A stretch of 64,000 bases of DNA from Lophius americanus (GCA_037951165.1 JBBDHG010000008.1:2160501-2224500), one strand, 5' to 3'; shown: positions 51,095 through 64,000, counted from the first letter of the stretch. Made by a program: numbers and translations. The notes: generated from the sequence alone by a model not told the origin.

Positions 51095-53271
51095 GAGGTG
51101 AACAGTAACAACATGAGGTGAACAGTAAGAACATGAGGTGAACAGTAATAACATGAGGTGAACCATAACAACATGAGGTGAACATTAACAACAGGAGGTG
51201 AACAGTAACAACATGAGGTGAACAGTAACAACAAGACGTGAACATTAACAACATCAGGTGAACAGTAATAACATGAGGTGAACAGTAACAACATGAGGTG
51301 AACAGTAACAACATGAAGTGAACCATCACAACATGACGTAAACAACGACAACTTGAGGTGAACATCAACAACATGAGGTGAACAGTAACAACATGAGGTG
51401 AACAGAAACAACATGAGGTTAACAGTAACAACATGGGGTCTACAGTAATATAATGAGGTGAACTGCAACAACATGAGGTCAAAAGTAATAATATATGGTG
51501 AACATTGAGAACATGAGGTGAACAGTAACAACATGAGGTGAACAGTAACAAAATGATGTGAACAGCACAAACAAGAGGTGAACATTAACAACATGAGGTG
51601 AACAGTAACAACATGAGGTAAACAGCAACAACATTAGGTGAATATTAACAAAATGAGATGAACAGTAACAACATCAGGTGAACAGTAACACAAATAGGTG
51701 AACATTGCCAACATGAGGTGAACATTAACAACAAGACGTGAACATTAACAACATGAGGTGAACAGTAACAACATGAGGTGAACAGTAACACAAATAGGTG
51801 AACATTGCCAACATGAGGTGAACAGTAATAACATGAGATGAAAAGTAACAAGATGAGGTGAACCATAACAACAAGAGGTGAACAGTAACAACATGAGGTG
51901 AACAGTAAGAACACGAGGTGAACAGCAACAACATTAGGTGAACATTTACAATATGAGGTGAACAGTAATTACATGAGGTGAACAGTAATAACATGAGGTG
52001 AACAGTAAAAACATGAGGTGAACAATAAAAACATGAGGTGAACAGTAACAACATGAGGTGAACAGCAACAACATTAGGTGAATATTAAAAAAATGAGATG
52101 AACAGTAACAACATGACGGGAACAGTAACACAAATAGGTGAACATTGCCAACATGAGGTGAACAGTAACAACAAGACGTGAACATTAACAACATGAGGTG
52201 AACAGTAATAACATGAGATGAAAAGTAACAAGATGAGGTGAACCATAACAACATGAGGTGAACAGTAACAACATGAAGTGAACAGTAACAACATGAGGTG
52301 AACAGTAAGAACATGAGGTGAACAGTAATAACATGAGGTGAACCATAACAACATGAGGTGAACATTAACAACAGGAGGTGAACAGTAACAACATGAGGTG
52401 AACAGTAACAAGACGTGAACATTAACAACATCAGGTGAACAGTAACAACATGAAGTGAACCATAACAACATGAGGTAAACAACGAACACTTGAGGTGAAC
52501 ATTAACAACATGAGGTGAACAGTAACAACATGAAGTGAACAGTAACAAAATCAGAATAAGAATAACAACATGAGGTGAACAGTAATAACATGAGGTGAAC
52601 AGAAACAACATGAGGTTAACAGTAACAACATGGGGTCTACAGTAATATAATGAGGTGAACTGCAACAACATGAGGTCAAAAGTAATAATATATGGTGAAC
52701 ATTGAGAACATGAGGTGAACTGTAACAACATGAGGTGAACAGTAACAACATGAGGTGAACAGTAACACAAATAGGTGAACATTGCCAACATGAGGTGAAC
52801 AGTAACAACAAGACGTGAACATTAACAACATGAGGTGAACAGTAATAACATGAGATGAAAAGTAACAAGATGAGGTGAACCATAACAACAAGAGGTGAAC
52901 AGTAACAACATGAGGTGAACAGTAAGAACACGAGGTGAACAGCAACAACATTAGGTGAACATTTACAATATGAGGTGAACAGTAATTACATGAGGTGAAC
53001 AGTAATAACATGAGGTGAACAGTAAAAACATGAGGTGAACAATAAAAACATGAGGTGAACAGTAACAACATGAGGTGAACAGCAACAACATTAGGTGAAT
53101 ATTAACAAAATGAGATGAACAGTAACAACATGACGGGAACAGTAACACAAATAGGTGAACATTGCCAACATGAGGTGAACAGTAACAACAAGACGTGAAC
53201 ATTAACAACATGAGGTGAACAGTAATAACATGAGATGAAAAGTAACAAGATGAGGTGAACCATAACAACAT
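51095..53271. repeat. 2,177-bp tandem duplication, copy A
   Basis: Matches 53,272-55,448 at an offset of 2,177 bp (109 monomers less 3). Shared rare states include gaagtgaaccatcac followed by gacgtaaac (51,315/53,492), acaagaggtg after gcacaaac, and the 17-bp unit at 52,395/54,572. The left edge is sharp: 51,075 (gaacaataaa) and 53,252 (gaaccataac) differ. At least one substitution separates the copies (cagtaac near 51,524 against caataac near 53,701). Confidence 0.92.
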
Positions 53272-55448
53272 GAGGTGAACAGTAACAACATGAGGTGAAC
53301 AGTAAGAACATGAGGTGAACAGTAATAACATGAGGTGAACCATAACAACATGAGGTGAACATTAACAACAGGAGGTGAACAGTAACAACATGAGGTGAAC
53401 AGTAACAACAAGACGTGAACATTAACAACATCAGGTGAACAGTAATAACATGAGGTGAACAGTAACAACATGAGGTGAACAGTAACAACATGAAGTGAAC
53501 CATCACAACATGACGTAAACAACGACAACTTGAGGTGAACATCAACAACATGAGGTGAACAGTAACAACATGAGGTGAACAGAAACAACATGAGGTTAAC
53601 AGTAACAACATGGGGTCTACAGTAATATAATGAGGTGAACTGCAACAACATGAGGTCAAAAGTAATAATATATGGTGAACATTGAGAACATGAGGTGAAC
53701 AATAACAACATGAGGTGAACAGTAACAAAATGATGTGAACAGCACAAACAAGAGGTGAACATTAACAACATGAGGTGAACAGTAACAACATGAGGTAAAC
53801 AGCAACAACATTAGGTGAATATTAACAAAATGAGATGAACAGTAACAACATCAGGTGAACAGTAACACAAATAGGTGAACATTGCCAACATGAGGTGAAC
53901 ATTAACAACAAGACGTGAACATTAACAACATGAGGTGAACAGTAACAACATGAGGTGAACAGTAACACAAATAGGTGAACATTGCCAACATGAGGTGAAC
54001 AGTAATAACATGAGATGAAAAGTAACAAGATGAGGTGAACCATAACAACAAGAGGTGAACAGTAACAACATGAGGTGAACAGTAAGAACACGAGGTGAAC
54101 AGCAACAACATTAGGTGAACATTTACAATATGAGGTGAACAGTAATTACATGAGGTGAACAGTAATAACATGAGGTGAACAGTAAAAACATGAGGTGAAC
54201 AATAAAAACATGAGGTGAACAGTAACAACATGAGGTGAACAGCAACAACATTAGGTGAATATTAAAAAAATGAGATGAACAGTAACAACATGACGGGAAC
54301 AGTAACACAAATAGGTGAACATTGCCAACATGAGGTGAACAGTAACAACAAGACGTGAACATTAACAACATGAGGTGAACAGTAATAACATGAGATGAAA
54401 AGTAACAAGATGAGGTGAACCATAACAACATGAGGTGAACAGTAACAACATGAAGTGAACAGTAACAACATGAGGTGAACAGTAAGAACATGAGGTGAAC
54501 AGTAATAACATGAGGTGAACCATAACAACATGAGGTGAACATTAACAACAGGAGGTGAACAGTAACAACATGAGGTGAACAGTAACAAGACGTGAACATT
54601 AACAACATCAGGTGAACAGTAACAACATGAAGTGAACCATAACAACATGAGGTAAACAACGAACACTTGAGGTGAACATTAACAACATGAGGTGAACAGT
54701 AACAACATGAAGTGAACAGTAACAAAATCAGAATAAGAATAACAACATGAGGTGAACAGTAATAACATGAGGTGAACAGAAACAACATGAGGTTAACAGT
54801 AACAACATGGGGTCTACAGTAATATAATGAGGTGAACTGCAACAACATGAGGTCAAAAGTAATAATATATGGTGAACATTGAGAACATGAGGTGAACTGT
54901 AACAACATGAGGTGAACAGTAACAACATGAGGTGAACAGTAACACAAATAGGTGAACATTGCCAACATGAGGTGAACAGTAACAACAAGACGTGAACATT
55001 AACAACATGAGGTGAACAGTAATAACATGAGATGAAAAGTAACAAGATGAGGTGAACCATAACAACAAGAGGTGAACAGTAACAACATGAGGTGAACAGT
55101 AAGAACACGAGGTGAACAGCAACAACATTAGGTGAACATTTACAATATGAGGTGAACAGTAATTACATGAGGTGAACAGTAATAACATGAGGTGAACAGT
55201 AAAAACATGAGGTGAACAATAAAAACATGAGGTGAACAGTAACAACATGAGGTGAACAGCAACAACATTAGGTGAATATTAACAAAATGAGATGAACAGT
55301 AACAACATGACGGGAACAGTAACACAAATAGGTGAACATTGCCAACATGAGGTGAACAGTAACAACAAGACGTGAACATTAACAACATGAGGTGAACAGT
55401 AATAACATGAGATGAAAAGTAACAAGATGAGGTGAACCATAACAACAT
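53272..55448. repeat. 2,177-bp tandem duplication, copy B
   Basis: Second copy, carrying the 17-bp unit at 54,572-54,588 and cassettes at 53,612 and 54,809. It ends at 55,448: 55,469 reads gtaagaacac where copy B itself began with gtaagaacat at the matching place. The order after 55,449 matches 49,256 onward, so the duplication lies within an older layout shared with 49.3 kb. Confidence 0.92.
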
Positions 55449-55708
55449 GAGGTGAACAGTAACAACATGAGGTGAACAGTAAGAACACGAGGTGAACAGC
55501 AACAACATTAGGTGAACATTAAGAACATGAGGTGAACAGTAATTACACGAGGTGAACAGTAATAACATGAGGTGAACAGTAAAAACATGAGGTGAACAGT
55601 AACAACATGAGGTGAACATTAACAACAGGAGGTGAACAGTAACAACATGAGGTGAAAAACGACAACATGAGATGAACATTAACAACATGAAGTGAACAGT
55701 AACAACAT

Positions 55709-57108
55709 GAAGTGAACAGTAACAAAATGAGGATAAGAGTAACAACATGAGGTGAACATTAACAACACGAGGTGAACAGTAACAAGATGAGGTGAACATC
55801 GACAACATGAGGTGAACAGTAACAACTTGAGGTGAACAGTAACAACATGAGTTGAACAACAACAACATTAGGTGAACATTCACAACATGAGGTGAGCAGT
55901 AACAACATGAGGTGAACAGTAACAACATGAAGTGAACAGTAACAAAATGAGGATAAGAGTAACAACATGAGGTGAACATTAACAACATGAGGTGAAAAGT
56001 AACAACAAGAGGTGAACATTAACATCATGAGGTGAACAGGAACAACACGAGGTGAACAGTAATTACATGAGGTGAACAGTAATAATATGAGTTGAACAAT
56101 AAAAACATGAGGTGAACAATAAAAACATGAGGTGAACAGTAACAACATGAGGTGAACAGTAAGAACATGAGGTGAACAGTAATAACATGAGGTGAACCAT
56201 AACAACATGAGGTGAACATTAACAACAGGAGGTGAACAGTAACAACATGAGGTGAACAGTAACAACAAGATGTGAACATTAACAACATCAGGTGAACAGT
56301 AATAACATGAGGTGAACAGTAACAACATGAGGTGAACAGTGACAACAAGACGTGAACATTAACATCATGAGGTGAACAGTAAGAACACGAGGTGAACAGC
56401 AACAACATTAGGTGAACATTTACAATATGAGGTGAACAGTAATTACATGAGGTGAACAGTAATAACATGAGGTGAACAGTAAAAACATGAGGTGAACAGT
56501 AATAACATGAGGTGAACAGTAACAACATGAGGTGAACCATAACAACATGAGGTGAACATTAACAACAGGAGGTGAACAGTAACAACATGAGGTGAAAAAC
56601 GACAACATGAGATGAACATTAACAACATGAAGTGAACAGTAACAACATGAAGTGAACAGTAACAAAATGAGGATAAGAGTAACAACATGAGGTGAACATT
56701 AACAACACGAGGTGAACAGTAACAAGATGAGGTGAACATCGACAACATGAGGTGAACAGTAACAACTTGAGGTGAACAGTAACAACATGAGTTGAACAAC
56801 AACAACATTAGGTGAACATTCACAACATGAGGTGAGCAGTAACAACATGAGGTGAACAGTAACAACATGAAGTGAACAGTAACAAAATGAGGATAAGAGT
56901 AACAACATGAGGTGAACATTAACAACATGAGGTGAACAGTAACAACAAGAGGTGAACATTAACATCATGAGGTGAACAGGAACAACACGAGGTGAACAGT
57001 AATTACATGAGGTGAACAGTAATAATATGAGTTGAACAATAAAAACATGAGGTGAACAATAAAAACATGAGGTGAACAGTAACAACATGAGGTGAACAGT
57101 AAGAACAT
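55709..57108. repeat. 1,400-bp tandem duplication (70 monomers), copy A
   Basis: Matches 57,109-58,508 at exactly 1,400 bp. The join is visible at 57,109, where gaagtgaacagtaacaaaat follows gaggtgaacagtaagaacat rather than another gaagtg unit. Observed differences are ggtgaacatcgac near 55,790 against gatgaacatcgac near 57,190, and gtgacaac near 56,339 against gtaacaac near 57,739. Confidence 0.93.
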
Positions 57109-58508
57109 GAAGTGAACAGTAACAAAATGAGGATAAGAGTAACAACATGAGGTGAACATTAACAACACGAGGTGAACAGTAACAAGATGAGATGAACATC
57201 GACAACATGAGGTGAACAGTAACAACTTGAGGTGAACAGTAACAACATGAGTTGAACAACAACAACATTAGGTGAACATTCACAACATGAGGTGAGCAGT
57301 AACAACATGAGGTGAACAGTAACAACATGAAGTGAACAGTAACAAAATGAGGATAAGAGTAACAACATGAGGTGAACATTAACAACATGAGGTGAAAAGT
57401 AACAACAAGAGGTGAACATTAACATCATGAGGTGAACAGGAACAACACGAGGTGAACAGTAATTACATGAGGTGAACAGTAATAATATGAGTTGAACAAT
57501 AAAAACATGAGGTGAACAATAAAAACATGAGGTGAACAGTAACAACATGAGGTGAACAGTAAGAACATGAGGTGAACAGTAATAACATGAGGTGAACCAT
57601 AACAACATGAGGTGAACATTAACAACAGGAGGTGAACAGTAACAACATGAGGTGAACAGTAACAACAAGATGTGAACATTAACAACATCAGGTGAACAGT
57701 AATAACATGAGGTGAACAGTAACAACATGAGGTGAACAGTAACAACAAGACGTGAACATTAACATCATGAGGTGAACAGTAAGAACACGAGGTGAACAGC
57801 AACAACATTAGGTGAACATTTACAATATGAGGTGAACAGTAATTACATGAGGTGAACAGTAATAACATGAGGTGAACAGTAAAAACATGAGGTGAACAGT
57901 AATAACATGAGGTGAACAGTAACAACATGAGGTGAACCATAACAACATGAGGTGAACATTAACAACAGGAGGTGAACAGTAACAACATGAGGTGAAAAAC
58001 GACAACATGAGATGAACATTAACAACATGAAGTGAACAGTAACAACATGAAGTGAACAGTAACAAAATGAGGATAAGAGTAACAACATGAGGTGAACATT
58101 AACAACACGAGGTGAACAGTAACAAGATGAGGTGAACATCGACAACATGAGGTGAACAGTAACAACTTGAGGTGAACAGTAACAACATGAGTTGAACAAC
58201 AACAACATTAGGTGAACATTCACAACATGAGGTGAGCAGTAACAACATGAGGTGAACAGTAACAACATGAAGTGAACAGTAACAAAATGAGGATAAGAGT
58301 AACAACATGAGGTGAACATTAACAACATGAGGTGAACAGTAACAACAAGAGGTGAACATTAACATCATGAGGTGAACAGGAACAACACGAGGTGAACAGT
58401 AATTACATGAGGTGAACAGTAATAATATGAGTTGAACAATAAAAACATGAGGTGAACAATAAAAACATGAGGTGAACAGTAACAACATGAGGTGAACAGT
58501 AAGAACAT
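57109..58508. repeat. 1,400-bp tandem duplication, copy B
   Basis: Second copy with no length change. It ends at 58,508 with gtaagaacat, after which gaggtgaacagtaataacat restores the order that copy A lost at its own edge. Contains aatatgagttg, the taggtgaacattcac unit and the gaggtgaacatcgac unit typical of the right-hand 10 kb. Confidence 0.93.
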
Positions 58509-59308
58509 GAGGTGAACAGTAATAACATGAGGTGAACCATAACAACATGAGGTGAACATTAACAACAGGAGGTGAACAGTAACAACATGAGGTGAACAGT
58601 AACAACAAGACGTGAACATTAACAACATCAGGTGAACAGTAATAACATGAGGTGAACAGTAACAACATGAGGTGAACAGTAACAACATGAAGTGAACCAT
58701 AACAACATGAGGTAAACAACGACAACATGAGGTGAACATTTACAACATGAGGTGAACAGTAACAACATGAAGTGAACAGTAACAAAATGAGGATAAGAAT
58801 AACAAGATGAGGTGAACATTAACAACATGAGGTGAACAGTAACAACAAGAGGTGAACATTAACATCATGAGGTGAACAGGAACAACACGAGGTGAACAGT
58901 AATTACATGAGGTGAACAGTAATAATATGAGTTGAACAATAAAAACATGAGGTGAACAATAAAAACATGAGGTGAACAGTAACAACATGAGGTGAACAGT
59001 AAGAACATGAGGTGAACAGTAATAACATGAGGTGAACCATAACAACATGAGGTGAACATTAACAACAGGAGGTGAACAGTAACAACATGAGGTGAACAGT
59101 AACAACAAGACGTGAACATTAACAACATCAGGTGAACAGTAATAACATGAGGTGAACAGTAACAACATGAGGTGAACAGTAACAACATGAAGTGAACCAT
59201 AACAACATGAGGTAAACAACGACAACATGAGGTGAACATTTACAACATGAGGTGAACAGTAACAACATGAAGTGAACAGTAACAAAATGAGGATAAGAAT
59301 AACAAGAT
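58309..59308. repeat. 500-bp tandem duplication (25 monomers)
   Basis: 58,309-58,808 matches 58,809-59,308 at exactly 500 bp; I saw no differences in the monomers compared. It begins with gaggtgaacattaacaacat and includes gaggtgaacatttacaacat and gaggataagaataacaagat. At 59,309 the next monomer differs from 58,809, fixing the right edge. It overlaps the end of the 1,400-bp copy B, so it arose in that context. Confidence 0.92.
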
Positions 59309-59988
59309 GAGGTGAACAGTAATAACATGAGGTGAACAGAAACAACATGAGGTTAACAGTAACAACATGGGGTCTACAGTAATATAATGAGGTGAACTGC
59401 AACAACATGAGGTCAAAAGTAATAATATATGGTGAACATTGAGAACATGAGGTGAACAGTAACAACATGAGGTGAACAGTAACAAAATGATGTGAACAGC
59501 ACAAACATGAGGTGAACATTAACAACATGAGGTGAACAGTAACAACATGAGGTAAACAGCAACAACATTAGGTGAATATTAACAAAATGAGATGAACAGT
59601 AACAACATCAGGTGAACAGTAACACAAATAGGTGAACATTGCCAACATGAGGTGAACATTAACAACAAGACGTGAACATTAACAACATGAGGTGAACATT
59701 AACAACAGGAGGTGAATAGTAAATAGATGAGGTGAACATTAACAACATGAGGTGAACTGTAACAACATGAGGTGAACAGTAACAACATGAAGTGAACAGT
59801 AACAAAATGAGGATAAGAGTAACAACATGAGGTGAACATGAACAACATGAGGTGAACAGTAACAACATGAGTTGAACAGCAACAACTTTAGGTGAACATT
59901 AACAACATGAGGTGAGCAGTAACAACATGAGGTGAACAGTAACAACATGAAGTGAACAGTAACAAAATGAGGATAAGAGTAACAACAA
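58809..59988. repeat. 1,180-bp block, recurring at 60,589-61,768
   Basis: The offset is 1,780 bp (89 monomers). Shared units include gaggtgaatagtaaatagat (near 59,709 and 61,489), gaggtgaacatgaacaacat and a gtctac cassette (59,369 and 61,149). On the right the copies part at 59,988, where the first continues with gacgtgaacatt and the second with gaggtgaacatt. Confidence 0.85.
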
Positions 59989-60640
59989 GACGTGAACATT
60001 AACATCATGAGGTGAACAGTAATAACACGAGGTGAACAGCAACAACATTAGGTGAACATTTACAATATGAGGTGAACAGTAATTACATGAGGTGAACAGT
60101 AATAACATGAGGTGAACAGTAAAAACATGAGGTGAACAATAAAAACATGAGGTGAACAGTAACAACATGAGGTGAACAGTAATAACATGAGGTGAACAGT
60201 AACAACATGAGGTGAACCATAACAACATGAGGTGAACATTAACAACAGGAGGTGAACAGTAACAACATGAGGTGAAAAACGACAACATGAGATGAACATT
60301 AACAACATGAAGTGAACAGTAACAACATGAAGTGAACAGTAACAAAATGAGGATAAGAGTAACAACATGAGGTGAACATTAACAACACGAGGTGAACAGT
60401 AACAAGATGAGGTGAACATCGACAACATGAGGTGAACAGTAACAACTTGAGGTGAACAGTAACAACATGAGTTGAACAACAACAACATTAGGTGAACATT
60501 CACAACATGAGGTGAGCAGTAACAACATGAGGTGAACAGTAACAACATGAAGTGAACAGTAACAAAATGAGGATAAGAGTAACAACATGAGGTGAACATT
60601 AACAACATGAGGTGAACAGTAACAACAAGAGGTGAACATT
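59189..60640. repeat. 1.45-kb block, recurring at 62,549-64,000
   Basis: The offset is 3,360 bp (168 monomers) and the match continues to the end of the window, so the second copy may extend further. Observed differences are aactttagg near 59,886 against aacattagg near 63,246, aataacacg near 60,021 against aagaacacg near 63,381, and aacaagatg near 60,401 against aaaaagatg near 63,761. Both contain the unit gaggtgaatagtaaatagat (59,709 and 63,069). Confidence 0.88.
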
Positions 60641-61768
60641 AACATCATGAGGTGAACAGGAACAACACGAGGTGAACAGTAATTACATGAGGTGAACAGT
60701 AATAATATGAGTTGAACAATAAAAACATGAGGTGAACAATAAAAACATGAGGTGAACAGTAACAACATGAGGTGAACAGTAAGAACATGAGGTGAACAGT
60801 AATAACATGAGGTGAACCATAACAACATGAGGTGAACATTAACAACAGGAGGTGAACAGTAACAACATGAGGTGAACAGTAACAACAAGACGTGAACATT
60901 AACAACATCAGGTGAACAGTAATAACATGAGGTGAACAGTAACAACATGAGGTGAACAGTAACAACATGAAGTGAACCATAACAACATGAGGTAAACAAC
61001 GACAACATGAGGTGAACATTAACAACATGAGGTGAACAGTAACAACATGAAGTGAACAGTAACAAAATGAGGATAAGAATAACAAGATGAGGTGAACAGT
61101 AATAACATGAGGTGAACAGAAACAACATGAGGTTAACAGTAACAACATGGGGTCTACAGTAATATAATGAGGTGAACTGCAACAACATGAGGTCAAAAGT
61201 AATAATATATGGTGAACATTGAGAACATGAGGTGAACAGTAACAACATGAGGTGAACAGTAACAAAATGATGTGAACAGCACAAACATGAGGTGAACAAT
61301 AACAACATGAGGTGAACAGTAACAACATGAGGTAAACAGCAACAACATTAGGTGAATATTAACAAAATGAGATGAACAGTAACAACATCAGGTGAACAGT
61401 AACACAAATAGGTGAACATTGCCAACATGAGGTGAACATTAACAACAAGACGTGAACATTAACAACATGAGGTGAACATTAACAACAGGAGGTGAATAGT
61501 AAATAGATGAGGTGAACATTAACAACATGAGGTGAACTGTAACAACATGAGGTGAACAGTAACAACATGAAGTGAACAGTAACAAAATGAGGATAAGAGT
61601 AACAACATGAGGTGAACATGAACAACATGAGGTGAACAGTAACAACATGAGTTGAACAGCAACAACATTAGGTGAACATTAACAACATGAGGTGAGCAGT
61701 AACAACATGAGGTGAACAGTAACAACATGAAGTGAACAGTAACAAAATGAGGATAAGAGTAACAACAT

Positions 61769-62548
61769 GAGGTGAACATTAACAACATTGGGTGAACAGT
61801 AACAACAAGAGGTGAACATTAACATCATGAGGTGAACAGTAAGAACATGAGGTGAACAGTAACAACATGAAGTGAACAGTAACAAAATGAGGATAAGAGT
61901 AACAACATGAGGTGAACATTAACAACATGAGGTGAACAGTAACAACAAGAGGTGAACATTAACATCATGAGGTGAACAGTAACAACATCAGGTGAACAGT
62001 AACACAAATAGGTGAACATTGCCAACATGAGGTGAACATTAACAACAAGACGTGAACATTAACAACATGAGGTGAACAGTAATAACATGAGATGAAAAGT
62101 AACAAGATGAGTTGAACCATAACAACATGAGGTGAACATTAACAACAGGAGGTGAATAGTAAAAACATGAGGTGAACATTAACAACATGAGTTGAACAGT
62201 AACAACATGAGTTGAACAGTAACAAAATGAGGATAAGAGTAACAACATGAGGATAAGAGTAACAAATGAGGTGAACATCAACAACATGAGGTGAACAGTA
62301 ACAACATGAGTTTAACAGCAACAACATTAGGTGAACATTAACAACATGAGGTGAGCAGTAACAACATGAGGTGAACAGTAACAACATGAAGTGAACAGTA
62401 AAGAAAATGAGGATAAGAGTAAGAACAAGAGGTGAACATTAACATCATGAGGTGAAGAGTAAGAACACGAGGTGAACAGCAACAACATTAGGTGAACATT
62501 TACAATATGAGGTGAACAGTAATTACATGAGGTGAACAGTAATAACAT
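61769..62548. repeat. Irregular satellite stretch with compensating indels
   Basis: Monomer order is less regular here. A 120-bp near-repeat lies at about 61,789-61,960. Two gaggataagag units stand side by side at 62,229 and 62,249. The second is 19 bp, and a 21-bp unit at 62,388-62,408 restores the register 139 bp later. Also seen are gagtttaacag near 62,308 and gaggtgaagag near 62,449. It is still entirely satellite. Confidence 0.8.
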
Positions 62549-64000
62549 GAAGTGAACCATAACAACATGAGGTAAACAACGACAACATGAGGTGAACATT
62601 AACAACATGAGGTGAACAGTAACAACATGAAGTGAACAGTAACAAAATGAGGATAAGAATAACAAGATGAGGTGAACAGTAATAACATGAGGTGAACAGA
62701 AACAACATGAGGTTAACAGTAACAACATGGGGTCTACAGTAATATAATGAGGTGAACTGCAACAACATGAGGTCAAAAGTAATAATATATGGTGAACATT
62801 GAGAACATGAGGTGAACAGTAACAACATGAGGTGAACAGTAACAAAATGATGTGAACAGCACAAACATGAGGTGAACATTAACAACATGAGGTGAACAGT
62901 AACAACATGAGGTAAACAGCAACAACATTAGGTGAATATTAACAAAATGAGATGAACAGTAACAACATCAGGTGAACAGTAACACAAATAGGTGAACATT
63001 GCCAACATGAGGTGAACATTAACAACAAGACGTGAACATTAACAACATGAGGTGAACATTAACAACAGGAGGTGAATAGTAAATAGATGAGGTGAACATT
63101 AACAACATGAGGTGAACTGTAACAACATGAGGTGAACAGTAACAACAAGAAGTGAACAGTAACAAAATGAGGATAAGAGTAACAACATGAGGTGAACATG
63201 AACAACATGAGGTGAACAGTAACAACATGAGTTGAACAGCAACAACATTAGGTGAACATTAACAACATGAGGTGAGCAGTAACAACATGAGGTGAACAGT
63301 AACAACATGAAGTGAACAGTAACAAAATGAGGATAAGAGTAACAACAAGACGTGAACATTAACATCATGAGGTGAACAGTAAGAACACGAGGTGAACAGC
63401 AACAACAGTAGGTGAACATTTACAATATGAGGTGAACAGTAATTACATGAGGTGAACAGTAATAACATGAGGTGAACAGTAAAAACATGAGGTGAACAAT
63501 AAAAACATGAGGTGAACAGTAACAACATGAGGTGAACAGTAATAACATGAGGTGAACAGTAACAACATGAGGTGAACCATAACAACATGAGGTGAACATT
63601 AACAACAGGAGGTGAACAGTAACAACATGAGGTGAAAAACGACAACATGAGATGAACATTAACAACATGAAGTGAACAGTAACAACATGAAGTGAACAGT
63701 AACAAAATGAGGATAAGAGTAACAACATGAGGTGAACATTAACAACACGAGGTGAACAGTAAAAAGATGAGGTGAACATCGACAACATGAGGTGAACAGT
63801 AACAACTTGAGGTGAACAGTAACAACATGAGTTGAACAACAACAACATTAGGTGAACATTCACAACATGAGGTGAGCAGTAACAACATGAGGTGAACAGT
63901 AACAACATGAAGTGAACAGTAACAAAATGAGGATAAGAGTAACAACATGAGGTGAACATTAACAACATGAGGTGAACAGTAACAACAAGAGGTGAACATT

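Larger units (their letters stand above)
1..64000 (+). repeat. 20-bp satellite array filling the window
   Basis: Every 20 bases the sequence returns to gaggtgaacagtaacaacat or a close variant, always in this orientation. The consensus is 40% G+C, 70% purine on this strand (A 9, G 5, C 3, T 3) and has no CpG. About 3,209 unit slots are present. Register changes occur at only 32 units, and their sum (-172 bp) matches the phase difference between the left edge (units start at 1 mod 20) and the right edge (9 mod 20). This leaves no room for an inserted element unless its length is a multiple of 20. Recurrent monomer variants change cagt to catt, aacaac to aataac, gaacag to gaacaataaa, or gtgaacag to gataagag, and appear in fixed orders, so the array is a higher-order repeat. 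Large tandem satellites of this kind are typical of eukaryotic heterochromatin; chromosome position and species cannot be read from the window. Confidence 0.98.

Noticed and set aside
1..64000. CRISPR array
   Set aside because: The repeats are 20 bp and directly adjacent, with no unique spacers, and variants recur in blocks rather than being unique between constant repeats.
1..64000. Centromere identification
   Set aside because: Layered HORs resemble some centromeric satellites, but there is no CENP-B box, the monomer is only 20 bp, and no flanking sequence or chromatin data are available. Subtelomeric or interstitial heterochromatin fits equally well.
1..64000. tRNA, rRNA, promoter or terminator elements
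   Set aside because: The plus strand has hardly any self-complementary segments, and every base is accounted for by the monomer. I saw no cloverleaf, hairpin or T-run.

Overview
The whole window is one uninterrupted, head-to-tail satellite (minisatellite) array. Its monomer is 20 bp, gaggtgaacagtaacaacat, in a single orientation from base 1 to base 64,000. I found no gene, RNA gene, transposon, CRISPR array, unique spacer or inversion. Following the monomer register by eye gives about 3,209 twenty-base slots. Only 32 units break the register: 14 identical 11-bp deletions and 18 changes of 1 or 3 bp. The indels sum to -172 bp, which exactly accounts for the phase shift between the two ends, so no foreign DNA is hidden inside. 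The array runs off both edges.

An array this long with layered higher-order repeats (HORs) suggests heterochromatic or otherwise repeat-expanded DNA of a eukaryotic chromosome. There is no unique sequence from which to name a species or chromosome position, and I do not recognise the monomer.

Layout. 1-3,639: an older-looking domain with 160-, 460- and about 1,039-bp repeats. 3,640-9,566 and 9,567-16,313: two copies of a roughly 4-kb block offset by about 6.0 kb, the second enlarged by a 2,429-bp tandem duplication (11,376-13,804 / 13,805-16,233) and a 160-bp local amplification (16,194-16,593). 16,594-28,518: a run of 1.43-1.83 kb HOR copies, themselves grouped into a 4,888/4,668-bp super-repeat. 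26,490-41,415: a 7,463-bp tandem duplication whose copies look identical, down to all their indels; it contains older 2,379-bp and 900-bp duplications. 41,416-51,094: a mosaic of related blocks. 51,095-55,448: a 2,177-bp tandem duplication. 55,709-64,000: tandem or spaced repeats of 1,400, 500, 1,780 and 3,360 bp.

All minus-strand open reading frames (up to 515 codons) are by-products of the repeat. The reverse complement of the monomer has no stop in any frame, and because 20 is not a multiple of 3, every frame reads the same 20-residue period. The plus strand is closed in all frames. I therefore annotate no CDS. The interest lies in the amplification history recorded by private variants, hybrid junction monomers and nested breakpoints, not in an encoded system.
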